NCBI GenBank assembly: GCA_937858255.1
Contig: CALLZQ010000694.1
Coordinates: forward strand, 1-12,543
From: an uncultured Tabrizicola sp.
Lineage (GTDB): Bacteria > Pseudomonadota > Alphaproteobacteria > Rhodobacterales > Rhodobacteraceae
Length of the DNA: 12,543 nucleotides
Reading direction: 5' to 3'
Below the pieces are notes generated by a model. That model ran no database searches, had not been told where the DNA came from, and saw nothing but the letters and a program-made list of their open reading frames with translations. How positions within the stretch are numbered: position 1 is the first letter of the stretch; each line of letters begins with the position of its first letter. This document shows positions 1-5,921 of the stretch, piece by piece. The position numbers and the translations under genes are program-made.

Positions 1-2069
1 TCGGTCGAGGCGAGCCGCCCGGTATTCGCCCCGGCGATGGAGTATGAGGTATGCGCCCGCCCGGTTTCGGGGTGGATATGGGTTTGCAGCGCATCGGTAT
101 AGGTCGATTTCAGTTTCGACAATTGCCGCCAGTCCAGCACCAGCGCGGCAAGTTTCGCGCCCTGCGGGTGGGTGTCTTCCAGCGTCGTCACATCCTCCAG
201 CACATCGGCGCCGGTGCCATAGGCGCCAGTCTTGCCCTTTTCGCCGCCCGGCACACCCATGCGGTCAAACAGGATTTCGCCCAGTTGCTTGGGACTGCCG
301 ACGTTAAAGGGCTCGCCCGCGACCTGGCCGATCTCATCCTCCAGCCCCGCCATTTTCTGCGCGAAAGCATTGGACATGCGGCTGAGTGTATCGCGGTCGA
401 CCTGCACGCCGGCCATCTCCATCTCGGCCAACACCGTGACCAGGGGGCGTTCCAGCGTTTCATAGACCGTCGTCACCTTGGCGCGGTGCAGTTGCGGCCT
501 GAACGCCTGCCACAGCCGCAGCGTGATATCGGCATCTTCGGCGGCATATTTCACCGCATCCTCAATCGCCACCCGGTCAAAGGTGATCTGGCTTTTGCCG
601 GACCCCAGCAGCGATTTGATCGGGATCGGCACATGGCCCAGATAGGTCTCGCTCAGCCCATCCATGCCATGATTGTGCAGGCCCGCATGCATGGCATAGG
701 ACATCAGCATGGTGTCGTCATAGGGCGTGATCCGCACCCCGTGGCGGGCAAAGATCTTCCAGTCATATTTGATGTTCTGGCCGATCTTCAGGATCGACTG
801 ATCTTCCAGCACGGGTTTCAGGGCGGCGAGCGCCGCCTCCAGCCCCAATTGGCCTTCGGCAAGGTCGTTTCCGCCAACCAGGTCGCCCCCGCCCTGACGA
901 TGGCCGAGGGGGATGTAGCAGGCCTTCCCAGCCTCGACCGACAGCGAAATCCCCACCAGATCGGCCCGCATTTCATCCAGCGAGGTGGTTTCGGTATCCA
1001 CCGCCACATACCCCACCTCACGAATGCGCGCGATCCAGGCGGCAAGCGCGGGCATATCGCGCACCGCCTCATAGGCGGCATGATCAAAGGGGGGCTGTTC
1101 GGGTGCCGCCTCGGGCGCCTCATGGGCCGCGTCGCCACCGCCAAAGCCTGCCCCCTCGGGCACCGCCGGCGCCTCGATCTTCAGCTTTTCCGCCACCCGG
1201 CGGGTCAGGGTGCGGAACTCCATCTCTTGCAGGAAGCCCAGCAGCTTTTCCGGCTCTGGCTCGCGCAGTTCCAGACTGTCCAGCCCGAAATCCAGCGGCA
1301 CATGGCCGTCAAGGCTGACCAGCCGCTTGGAGATGCGGATCAGTTCGGCATTCTCGATCAGCGCCTCGCGGCGTTTGGGCTGCTTGATCTCACCGGCCCG
1401 CGCCAGAAGGGTTTCCAGATCGCCATATTCGTTGATCAGGAGCGCCGCCGTTTTCAGACCGATCCCCGGTGCGCCCGGCACGTTATCGACCGAATCCCCG
1501 GCCAGGGACTGCACATCGACCACCCGTTCCGGGCCGACGCCGAATTTCTCGAACACCTCATCGACGCCGATCAGCTTGTCCTTCATCGGGTCGCGCATCT
1601 GCACGCCATTGCCGACGAGCTGCATCAGATCCTTGTCTGACGAGATGATGGTACATTCGCCCCCCGCCTCGGTCGCCTGACGGGCAAGGGTGGCGATGAT
1701 GTCATCGGCCTCATAGCCCTCGATCTCCAGACAGGCGACGTTAAAGGCCCGGGTCGCATCACGGGTCAGCGGGAATTGCGGGCGCAGATCCTCGGGTGGT
1801 TCGGGGCGGTTTGCCTTGTACTTGTCATAAATCTCATTGCGAAAGGTCTTTGAGGAAAAGTCGAAGACCACCGCCAGATGGGTCGGGCTGTCCTTGCCGC
1901 CATTGCGGGTCAGTTCGTTCCACAGGATGTTGCAAAAGCCGGCAACGGCCCCCACCGGCAGCCCGTCGGATTTGCGCGTCAGCGGCGGCAGCGCGTGATA
2001 GGCGCGGAAGATATAGGCCGAGCCGTCGATCAGATGCAGATGGCAGCCTTTGCCAAAGCCCTCGGTCAT
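1..2069 (-). CDS. polA: DNA polymerase I, 3' part beyond left edge
   Basis: Replication and repair polymerase that removes RNA primers and fills gaps. 689 residues are visible from ATG at 2069. The 5'-3' exonuclease (about residues 8-265) has LIDGSAY, AVVFD, EGYEADD, SSDKD and GDSVDN, the acidic metal-binding motifs of the family. The 3'-5' proofreading domain (about 340-520) keeps VDTETTS (D358, E360), QNIKYDW and YAAEDAD, so proofreading looks intact, unlike the degenerate domain of some bacterial PolA proteins. The polymerase domain begins with KLKSTYTDAL and the last complete codons read TGRLAST, just before the conserved PNLQNIP block; the catalytic palm lies outside the window. GGGAGGG lies 8 bases before the ATG and fixes the start. 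The frame is open to the window edge. A 529-codon frame opposite it is only a codon-bias shadow. Confidence 0.97.
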   Translation of the reverse strand, partial: MTEGFGKGCHLHLIDGSAYIFRAYHALPPLTRKSDGLPVGAVAGFCNILWNELTRNGGKDSPTHLAVVFDFSSKTFRNEIYDKYKANRPEPPEDLRPQFPLTRDATRAFNVACLEIEGYEADDIIATLARQATEAGGECTIISSDKDLMQLVGNGVQMRDPMKDKLIGVDEVFEKFGVGPERVVDVQSLAGDSVDNVPGAPGIGLKTAALLINEYGDLETLLARAGEIKQPKRREALIENAELIRISKRLVSLDGHVPLDFGLDSLELREPEPEKLLGFLQEMEFRTLTRRVAEKLKIEAPAVPEGAGFGGGDAAHEAPEAAPEQPPFDHAAYEAVRDMPALAAWIARIREVGYVAVDTETTSLDEMRADLVGISLSVEAGKACYIPLGHRQGGGDLVGGNDLAEGQLGLEAALAALKPVLEDQSILKIGQNIKYDWKIFARHGVRITPYDDTMLMSYAMHAGLHNHGMDGLSETYLGHVPIPIKSLLGSGKSQITFDRVAIEDAVKYAAEDADITLRLWQAFRPQLHRAKVTTVYETLERPLVTVLAEMEMAGVQVDRDTLSRMSNAFAQKMAGLEDEIGQVAGEPFNVGSPKQLGEILFDRMGVPGGEKGKTGAYGTGADVLEDVTTLEDTHPQGAKLAALVLDWRQLSKLKSTYTDALQTHIHPETGRAHTSYSIAGANTGRLAST

Positions 2070-2163
2070 GATCGCGCCCTCCCGTTTTCCGCTGGATAGG
2101 GTTGTGCCATGTTCCCGCGCCGCCTGCCACCCTTCGCTTTGCGCATCGCGCGGGCGCGGGTGA

Positions 2164-2169
2164 TATGAT
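2164..2169 (+). promoter_or_regulatory. possible -10 element between polA and the small membrane gene
   Basis: TATGAT matches the sigma-70 -10 consensus at 5 of 6 positions and stands out in this GC-rich sequence. The overlapping bases 2165-2170 also read TATCAT (5 of 6) on the minus strand, where a promoter could serve polA with a leader of about 90 bases. The only -35-like sequence on the plus strand (TTGCGC, 2139-2144) is 19 bases away. A plus-strand start here would leave almost no leader for the gene at 2181. Direction is unresolved. Confidence 0.25.
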
Positions 2170-2180
2170 ATCCTGCGGGG

Positions 2181-2378
2181 ATGAAGCGCACGCTCTACAC
2201 CCTTGCCGGGCTGGTACTTGGCTATATCGCGGTGGCGGGGGCCGGGATCGGCCTTGCCTCGGTCGCGCCCATTTCGCAGGCCGAGGGGGCCTATATGATG
2301 GGGGTGTTTTTCTTCTGGGGGCCTGTCGGCGCCTTGATCGGGGCGGTGACGGGCAATTGGCTGGGCCGGGCGCGTTGA
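2181..2378 (+). CDS. small two-helix membrane protein, function unknown
   Basis: A 65-residue protein not recognised as a named family. It has a short basic N-terminus (MKR), a hydrophobic helix at about residues 6-27 rich in small residues (GLVLGYIAVAGAGIG), a short polar loop (SQAEGAY), a second helix at about 38-60 (FFFWGPVGALIGAVTGNWLG) and a basic end (RAR). Glycine spacing of the GxxxG type suggests tight helix packing. GCGGGG directly before the ATG could serve as a weak ribosome binding site. The gene is divergent from polA and upstream of the acetyltransferase gene on the same strand. Coding status is supported by the two clean hydrophobic segments, the positive-inside pattern and the site between annotated genes. 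Without homologs it remains a hypothetical inner-membrane protein. Confidence 0.6.
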   Translation: MKRTLYTLAGLVLGYIAVAGAGIGLASVAPISQAEGAYMMGVFFFWGPVGALIGAVTGNWLGRAR

Positions 2379-2386
2379 CAAGCTGC

Positions 2387-2415
2387 TTGACGCGCCGCCG
2401 GCTTGCGCGCATCTT
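2387..2415 (+). promoter_or_regulatory. possible promoter of the Phe-Tyr-Trp leader
   Basis: TTGACG (2387-2392) is followed after 17 bases by CATCTT (2410-2415). Strong TTGAC -35 boxes with weak -10 boxes are usual in Rhodobacter-type promoters. A second TTGACA overlaps the stop codon of the preceding gene (2375-2380) but has no matching -10. A start near 2422 would put the leader ATG at the very 5' end of the RNA. The -10 is poor, so this is tentative. Confidence 0.3.
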
Positions 2416-2422
2416 GCCGCCC

Positions 2423-2473
2423 ATGCTGCACCTGATGAACATCAACTCGTTTTATTGGGCCGACGCCACATAG
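2423..2473 (+). CDS. candidate 16-codon leader peptide with Phe-Tyr-Trp codons
   Basis: The frame reads MLHLMNINSFYWADAT and stops at TAG 2471-2473. TTT TAT TGG (Phe-Tyr-Trp) at 2450-2458 places all three aromatic amino acids side by side, which is the hallmark of a leader peptide that senses charged tRNA supply. An internal ATG (2435) would give a 12-residue form. No clear ribosome binding site precedes either start, so translation might be leaderless if transcription starts near 2422. The stop codon abuts the first of several mutually exclusive hairpins, and the acetyltransferase starts 108 bases downstream. A functional leader is inference: no homolog was compared, and a short frame of this size can occur by chance. 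Confidence 0.4.
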   Translation: MLHLMNINSFYWADAT

Positions 2474-2580
2474 GCGGCCGGGCAGCGTTTCACAGCCAGA
2501 AACCAGACCCACAGGCCGCCCGCGACGGGCAGGCCAAGGCAAAAGGTTCCCCGCGCGGGCCGCGGAAAAGGAACCAGACC
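2473..2580 (+). promoter_or_regulatory. candidate attenuator hairpins before the acetyltransferase
   Basis: Four pairings compete. GGCGGCC (2473-2479) pairs with GGCCGCC (2514-2520). That same 3' arm can instead fold locally, GCCCG (2518-2522) with CGGGC (2526-2530) plus GGCC with GGCC (2514-2517 with 2532-2535). GCCCGCG (2518-2524) can also pair with CGCGGGC (2554-2560). GGTTCC plus CCGCG (2545-2555) pairs with CGCGG and GGAACC (2561-2575), which would bury the AAAGGA ribosome binding site of the downstream gene. The layout suits translational attenuation. No T-run follows on the plus strand, so a classical rho-independent terminator is not seen. Pairings like these arise easily at this GC content, so confidence is moderate to low. 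Confidence 0.4.
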
Positions 2581-3057
2581 ATGAGCCGAAAACCCGTAAC
2601 CATCCGCCTTGCCGCGCCCGAGCATCTGCCCGAGGTGCATCGGATGCTGATCGCCCTTGCCGCCCATCATGGCGATGAGGCGACCATCATCCCCGAGGTG
2701 CTGCGCCGCATCGCGCTTCAGGGGCCGGGCGCCCGGCTGATTGTGGCCACGCTGGATGACAGCCCGCTGCGTCATCCGGTGGGATATGCCTTGCTGCTCC
2801 TGCGCCCGAACATGGTGACGGGGCGGCAGAGCTATGACATCAACCAGCTTTTCGTGCAGGCGCCGTTGCGCCAGCAGGGGATTGGCCGGGCGCTGATCGA
2901 AGGTGCCAAGAAGCTGGCTCTGGAAGAGGGGCGTGCAGGACTGACCATCGGCACCCATCCCGAGAATGATGCGGCTGTACTGGCCTATCGCGCGATGGGG
3001 TTGACCGAACTGCCCGCAAACGGGCCGCGCTTTGCCGTCGAACTGGCGTCGGCCTAG
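2581..3057 (+). CDS. GNAT-family N-acetyltransferase
   Basis: A 158-residue single-domain enzyme expected to transfer an acetyl group from acetyl-CoA to an amine; the substrate is unknown. The start region (VTIRLAAPEHLPEVHRM) is the usual first strand and helix of the fold. The acetyl-CoA motif A is clear: LFVQAPLRQQGIGRALIEGA around residues 90-110, with the pyrophosphate-binding RQQGIG loop. The end of motif B follows (HPENDAAVLAYRAMGL). Length is normal for the family. The ATG at 2581 is preceded by AAAAGGAA with a 7-base spacer, which is better than an upstream TTG frame extension. The gene is convergent with the zinc-finger gene, leaving only 24 bases between stops. The candidate Phe-Tyr-Trp leader upstream hints that its substrate or role relates to aromatic amino acids, but that is inference. 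Confidence 0.9.
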   Translation: MSRKPVTIRLAAPEHLPEVHRMLIALAAHHGDEATIIPEVLRRIALQGPGARLIVATLDDSPLRHPVGYALLLLRPNMVTGRQSYDINQLFVQAPLRQQGIGRALIEGAKKLALEEGRAGLTIGTHPENDAAVLAYRAMGLTELPANGPRFAVELASA

Positions 3058-3081
3058 GGGACCAGCCGCGCGCAGGCGACC

Positions 3082-3267
3082 TTAGTGGTCGTCATGCGCG
3101 TGGTCGCGGTCGATCACATAGCGCTTGTCGCAATAGCCGCATTCGACCCAGCCGGTATCGTGGGGAATGGTCAGCCAGACGCGGGGATGGCCAAGCGCGC
3201 CCTCGCCGCCGTCGCAGGCGACTTTACATTGGGTCACAAGCTGGGTTTCGGGGGCTTCGATCGGCAT
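3082..3267 (-). CDS. CHCC zinc-finger domain protein (NDUFS6-like)
   Basis: A 61-residue protein matching the zf-CHCC family, which includes the zinc-binding part of the mitochondrial complex I accessory subunit NDUFS6 and its alphaproteobacterial relatives. The pattern is [18 protein letters not shown] and then [11 protein letters not shown]; likely zinc ligands are C18, H27, C43 and C46. The tail HAHDDH is rich in His and Asp. The start at 3267 has AAGGAA 7 bases upstream; a longer frame to 3495 runs into low-information sequence and across the riboswitch, so I reject it. In alphaproteobacteria the family is usually linked to complex I assembly or function. No other complex I gene is nearby. 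Confidence 0.88.
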   Translation of the reverse strand: MPIEAPETQLVTQCKVACDGGEGALGHPRVWLTIPHDTGWVECGYCDKRYVIDRDHAHDDH

Positions 3268-3404
3268 GGGGGATTCCTTGGCGCTTGGTCTTGCACGCAT
3301 ATTACGGAAATCGCCCTCCGGGGCAAGCGGCGGCGGGTCTGCCGGCGTCCCGCGCGTGGCCTCTCGCGCCGGGGCTTGCGACTTGCCCGGCCCCGGGTCT
3401 AGGG
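3268..3404. other. divergent intergenic region upstream of the riboswitch
   Basis: This stretch separates the zinc-finger gene from the transporter leader and must carry both promoters. I see no convincing gene. A weak plus-strand promoter could be TTGCGA (3376-3381) with TAGGGT (3400-3405), an 18-base spacing. CTAGGGT at 3399-3405 repeats the riboswitch block at 3428-3434. Confidence 0.4.
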
Positions 3405-3525
3405 TAGTGCCATCGACCGAGTGGCAACTAGGGTTCCGGGCCGCCGCGCCGCTGGACCGAGCGTTGCAGAGACCGCGGGTGTTCCGTGGCTGCACCCAAG
3501 GGGAAAAAGCCCAGGGGAGGAGACG
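3405..3525 (+). promoter_or_regulatory. ykkC-class riboswitch (guanidine-I or a subtype 2 relative)
   Basis: Conserved blocks of the ykkC RNA appear in order: CTAGGGTTCCGG (3428-3439), CTGGACCGAG (3452-3461), a hairpin GGGTG/CACCC (3477-3481 with 3493-3497), then GGGGAAAAAGCCC (3500-3512) followed by AGGGGAGGAGA. Class members sense guanidine (subtype 1), ppGpp, PRPP or nucleoside diphosphates (subtypes 2a-2c). An extra 5' helix, AGTGCCA (3406-3412) with TGGCAACT (3422-3429, one bulged A), resembles the P0 helix of subtype 2. The A just before AAGCCC differs from the G that marks PRPP sensors. CTGGACCGAG departs slightly from the CTGGTCCGAG usual for guanidine-I. The class call is fairly firm; the ligand is not. 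It was read by eye, not with a covariance model. Confidence 0.75.
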
Positions 3526-3561
3526 TCGAGATCAACCGCGCCATGCGCAAAGGGGGTCTCC
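3519..3561 (+). promoter_or_regulatory. expression platform blocking the transporter start
   Basis: GGAGAC (3519-3524) at the 3' edge of the aptamer is exactly complementary to GTCTCC (3556-3561), the six bases immediately before the transporter ATG. This stem overlaps the last G of the ribosome binding site AAAGGGGG (3549-3556). Ligand binding that holds the aptamer 3' end in its own fold would free the start region, giving a translational ON switch. The complementarity is seen; the mechanism is inferred. Confidence 0.55.
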
Positions 3562-4674
3562 ATGACGCTTGCCTCGATCTGTCTTGTCATCCTTGCCGCC
3601 ATCATCCACGCCAGTTGGAATCTGATGGCCAAACGCGCCGCCGCTGTCGGCCCGGTTTTCGTGATGGCCTATAATCTGATCTCTTGCGTGGCCTATGCGC
3701 CCTGGGTGCTTTGGCTGCTGATGACCCGGCCCACGCCGCTGGGCGGGTCCTGGGCCGGGCTGGGGTTTGTCCTGCTTAGCGGGCTGATCCATCTGGCCTA
3801 CAGCCTGTGCCTGCAACGGGGTTATCAGGTGGCCGATCTGTCAGTCGTCTATCCGGTGGCGCGGGGGACGGGGCCGATGCTCTCCTCGCTGGCGGCCATC
3901 GCTATCTTGGGCGAGGCGCCGGGTCTGAGCGGGTTTGCCGGGCTGGTGCTGATCGTCGCCGGCATTTTCCTGATCGCGACCGAGGGGCGGCTTGCGGCGT
4001 TTCGCCGCCCGGGCGGGCAGGCGGGGCTGCGGTGGGGCACGCTGACCGGGGGGCTCATCGCCTCGTACACTGTGGTCGATGCCTATGCGGTCAAGCTGCT
4101 GGGGGTGGCGCCGGTGGTGCTGGACTGGGCCTCGAACCTGATGCGGTTCTGGCTGCTCTTGCCGCTGTACCTGCGCGATCCGGCCCGGGCGCGGGCGGCG
4201 ATGCGCGGGCATTGGGGGTTGGCGCTGGGGGTGGGGTTGCTCTCGCCGCTGTCTTATATCCTCGTTCTGGCGGCCTTGCAGCAGGGGGCGCCCCTCAGCC
4301 TTGTCGCGCCGATGCGCGAGATGTCGATGATGATCGGCGCCCTTCTGGGCATGGCGATCCTGCGCGAGCGGGTCGGGCCATGGCGGCTGGCGGGCTGCGC
4401 CGTGCTGATCGGCGGGGTGATCCTGTTGGGGGGGGCCCGAAGAGGGGGGCGGCCGGGGGCTCCGGCCCCCGGCGCGCCCATCGGCCTCCCCCGCCCCCTG
4501 TGCGCGGCCAGCCACATCAGCCCGTGGACAGTGGCGCGCAGCGGCCGGTATTCGGCGGCGATCCAGATTTCCGGCGCCCCCGCCGCGGCCCGGCTGTCAA
4601 GCTCGCGGCAGAGCGCGGTCAGATCAAAGCCGCCGCCGCCGGGTTCATGCCGGCCCGGAAAACCGGCGATCTGA
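3562..4674 (+). CDS. EamA/DMT-superfamily transporter with an abnormal C-terminal extension
   Basis: An inner-membrane permease of the drug/metabolite transporter superfamily with about ten hydrophobic segments between residues 1 and 294, arranged as two EamA halves. The first helix contains IIHASWNLMAKR; the ends of the two halves read VLIVAGIFLIATEG and AVLIGGVILLGGARR. The ATG at 3562 follows AAAGGGGG with a 5-base gap, and the riboswitch upstream fits this start. The frame has no stop at the normal domain end (about 4442). It runs through an 8-G tract (4428-4435), a GC palindrome and about 77 further residues antisense to the convergent isomerase gene, giving 370 residues against about 290-300 usual. 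The tail (RPGAPAPGAPIG and onwards) has no transporter features. The substrate is unknown; guanidine or related cations are possible only if the riboswitch is subtype 1. Confidence 0.88.
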   Translation: MTLASICLVILAAIIHASWNLMAKRAAAVGPVFVMAYNLISCVAYAPWVLWLLMTRPTPLGGSWAGLGFVLLSGLIHLAYSLCLQRGYQVADLSVVYPVARGTGPMLSSLAAIAILGEAPGLSGFAGLVLIVAGIFLIATEGRLAAFRRPGGQAGLRWGTLTGGLIASYTVVDAYAVKLLGVAPVVLDWASNLMRFWLLLPLYLRDPARARAAMRGHWGLALGVGLLSPLSYILVLAALQQGAPLSLVAPMREMSMMIGALLGMAILRERVGPWRLAGCAVLIGGVILLGGARRGGRPGAPAPGAPIGLPRPLCAASHISPWTVARSGRYSAAIQISGAPAAARLSSSRQSAVRSKPPPPGSCRPGKPAI

Positions 4675-5258
4675 ACATGGCTGATCGCCGCGCGATGGCT
4701 GTGCCAGACCGCGTTGGCATTGCCGTGAATCCGCGCCGCATGCCAGAGATCGAATTGCAGCCCGATCTGCGGCAGGCCGACATCTTGCAGGATCCGCGCC
4801 GCCTGATCGAAGTCGTTCAGGAAGTAACCCGGCATATCCTCGGGGTTCAGCGGCTCGACTGTCAGTGCCTGACCGGGGGCTTGCGCGCAGGCCCAGGCAA
4901 GGTTCTCGCGCAGGGTCTGTTCCGCCTCGGGGCCACGCGAGACGCCGGCCATCACATGGATCTTGCCCGCCCCCAAGGCCGCGGCCACATCGGCCGCGCG
5001 CAGAAATCCTTCTCGAAACTTGTCCTCGGCCCCCGGTACGGCGGCAAATCCGCGCTCCCCTTCGGCCCAGTTGCCGGGCGGTGTATTGATCAGCGCCACC
5101 GGCAATCCGGCTGTTGCCCGCGCCCATTCGCCTGCGGGATGGTCATAGGGAAACAGGATCTCGACCCCGTCGAACCCGGCCTCGGCCGCCAGCCCGGGGC
5201 GTTGGAGCGCCGGGACTTCGGTAAACAGCAGGGTCAGATTGGCGGCAAAGCGGGGCAT
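4254..5258 (-). CDS. hyi: hydroxypyruvate isomerase family TIM-barrel protein with extended tail
   Basis: Cytoplasmic isomerase-like protein; characterised relatives interconvert hydroxypyruvate and tartronate semialdehyde (Hyi) or act on 2-oxo-tetronate (OtnI). Diagnostic features are FAANLTLLFTE at the N-terminus, GVEILFPYDHP, LINTPPGNWAEGERG, TVEPLN (E135), LQFDLWHA (D170, H173), SHVQIA (Q196), GRHEPG (E205) and AAEYRP (E236), matching the Hyi metal and catalytic positions. The domain ends near residue 251 (about 4505). The frame then continues 83 codons as the antisense of the transporter gene, giving 334 residues against about 255-260 usual. Its ATG shares a base with the DUF1285 stop (TGATG), so the two are probably translationally coupled. 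Exact substrate is uncertain because no glyoxylate carboligase or reductase gene is visible. Confidence 0.88.
   Translation of the reverse strand: MPRFAANLTLLFTEVPALQRPGLAAEAGFDGVEILFPYDHPAGEWARATAGLPVALINTPPGNWAEGERGFAAVPGAEDKFREGFLRAADVAAALGAGKIHVMAGVSRGPEAEQTLRENLAWACAQAPGQALTVEPLNPEDMPGYFLNDFDQAARILQDVGLPQIGLQFDLWHAARIHGNANAVWHSHRAAISHVQIAGFPGRHEPGGGGFDLTALCRELDSRAAAGAPEIWIAAEYRPLRATVHGLMWLAAHRGRGRPMGAPGAGAPGRPPLRAPPNRITPPISTAQPASRHGPTRSRRIAMPRRAPIIIDISRIGATRLRGAPCCKAARTRI
4443..4499. repeat. GC palindromic element between convergent genes, possible bidirectional terminator
   Basis: CCGGGGGC (4453-4460) and GCCCCCGG (4465-4472) form a perfect stem with loop TCCG, extended by G4452-C4473. 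An outer pairing, AGGGGGGCGG (4443-4452) with CCGCCCCCT (4491-4499), is near-perfect with one extra base. It lies where the two convergent genes should end, as an intergenic terminator would, but is inside both open frames. It ends in CCCGGCGCGCCCATCGGC (4468-4485), which matches 16 of 18 bases at 9594-9611. Confidence 0.6.
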
Positions 5259-5860
5259 CAGGTGATGTCAGCCGAGGGGATGATCGGAAAAAAGATGCCG
5301 CCCGAGCGCAGGCCGAACCAGCGGCCCTCGGCGGTCTCTTCATGGGTTCCCAACTCGATCAGCCGGTAGAAGGACTTGCGGTCGATCAACGCGTCAAGGC
5401 CGCCGCGCACCCTGACATAGGGCGAGGGTTCACCCGTTTCGGCATCGCGCACCACGCGGATCGGATTTTCGGGGCCAGCCTGCACGACATCCTCGGTCTT
5501 GGTCTGAAAGGTCAACACCTGATCCGGCCCCTTGTCCGTCACGTCGAAATCCACCGCCAAAAGCGGCGCGTCCTCGACAGTGATGCCGACCTTTTCGACC
5601 GGCGTCACCAGAAAATACCTGTCATCTTCCTTTTTCAGGATCGAAGAGAACAGGTTGACCAGCCCCTGCCGGCCAATCGGCGTTCCCTCATGAAACCAGG
5701 TGCCGTCGCGGGCGATGCGAATATCAATCTCGCCGCAATAGGGCGGGTTCCACAGATGAACCGGGGGCGGCCCCTTGCGCTTGGGCAGCGCCGAGAGGGA
5801 TGCCGTCAGCCCATCGGCCGAAGGTCTCACGATCATTTGTCCGGGTTCCGTTTTTGCCAT
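5258..5860 (-). CDS. DUF1285 family protein
   Basis: A 200-residue protein recognised as DUF1285, a conserved proteobacterial family of unknown function. Visible landmarks are the N-terminal VHLWNPPYCGEIDIRIARDGTW, then HEGTPIGRQGLVNLFSSIL, the central DDRYFLVTPVEKVGI and the C-terminal RKSFYRLIELG followed by WFGLRSGGIFFPI. It is cytoplasmic, with no signal peptide. I chose ATG at 5860 (MAKTEPGQ); an internal ATG at 5836 and an upstream one at 5923 are alternatives, and none has a strong ribosome binding site. The 5923 start would overlap the MoxR start exactly (CATG) on the other strand. The stop overlaps the isomerase start. The gene is divergent from the MoxR operon across about 60 bases. 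Confidence 0.88.
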   Translation of the reverse strand: MAKTEPGQMIVRPSADGLTASLSALPKRKGPPPVHLWNPPYCGEIDIRIARDGTWFHEGTPIGRQGLVNLFSSILKKEDDRYFLVTPVEKVGITVEDAPLLAVDFDVTDKGPDQVLTFQTKTEDVVQAGPENPIRVVRDAETGEPSPYVRVRGGLDALIDRKSFYRLIELGTHEETAEGRWFGLRSGGIFFPIIPSADIT

Positions 5861-5921
5861 TTGTGCCGGGGCGAATAGTTTGGTTCTAATGCCACCATAT
5901 ACATCGCAGCGGAGCATTGTC
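5861..5921. promoter_or_regulatory. shared divergent control region of DUF1285 and the MoxR operon
   Basis: This 61-base gap is more AT-rich than its surroundings. TATACA (5898-5903) could act as a plus-strand -10 box, but no good -35 is present. GGAG about 8 bases before the ATG at 5922 is the MoxR ribosome binding site. No operator palindrome is evident. Confidence 0.35.

Noticed and set aside
51..1640. 529-codon plus-strand open frame
   Set aside because: It lies opposite polA, whose domains and catalytic motifs are unmistakable. The product is rich in His, Arg and Gln with no domain pattern, typical of an antisense frame in GC-rich genes.
2541..2575. Rho-independent terminator on the minus strand
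   Set aside because: Read on the minus strand, the GGTTCC/GGAACC hairpin is followed by TTTT, but no minus-strand gene ends there; the nearest upstream minus gene stops at 3082 and the acetyltransferase lies between.
3268..3495. N-terminal extension of the zinc-finger protein
   Set aside because: The added residues are low complexity and cross the riboswitch, and a good ribosome binding site marks 3267 as the start.
3807..5369. 520-codon plus-strand open frame across the transporter and isomerase genes
   Set aside because: It spans two real genes in a different frame and has an Ala/Gly/Arg-rich composition with no recognisable fold. It is long only because stop codons are rare at this GC content.
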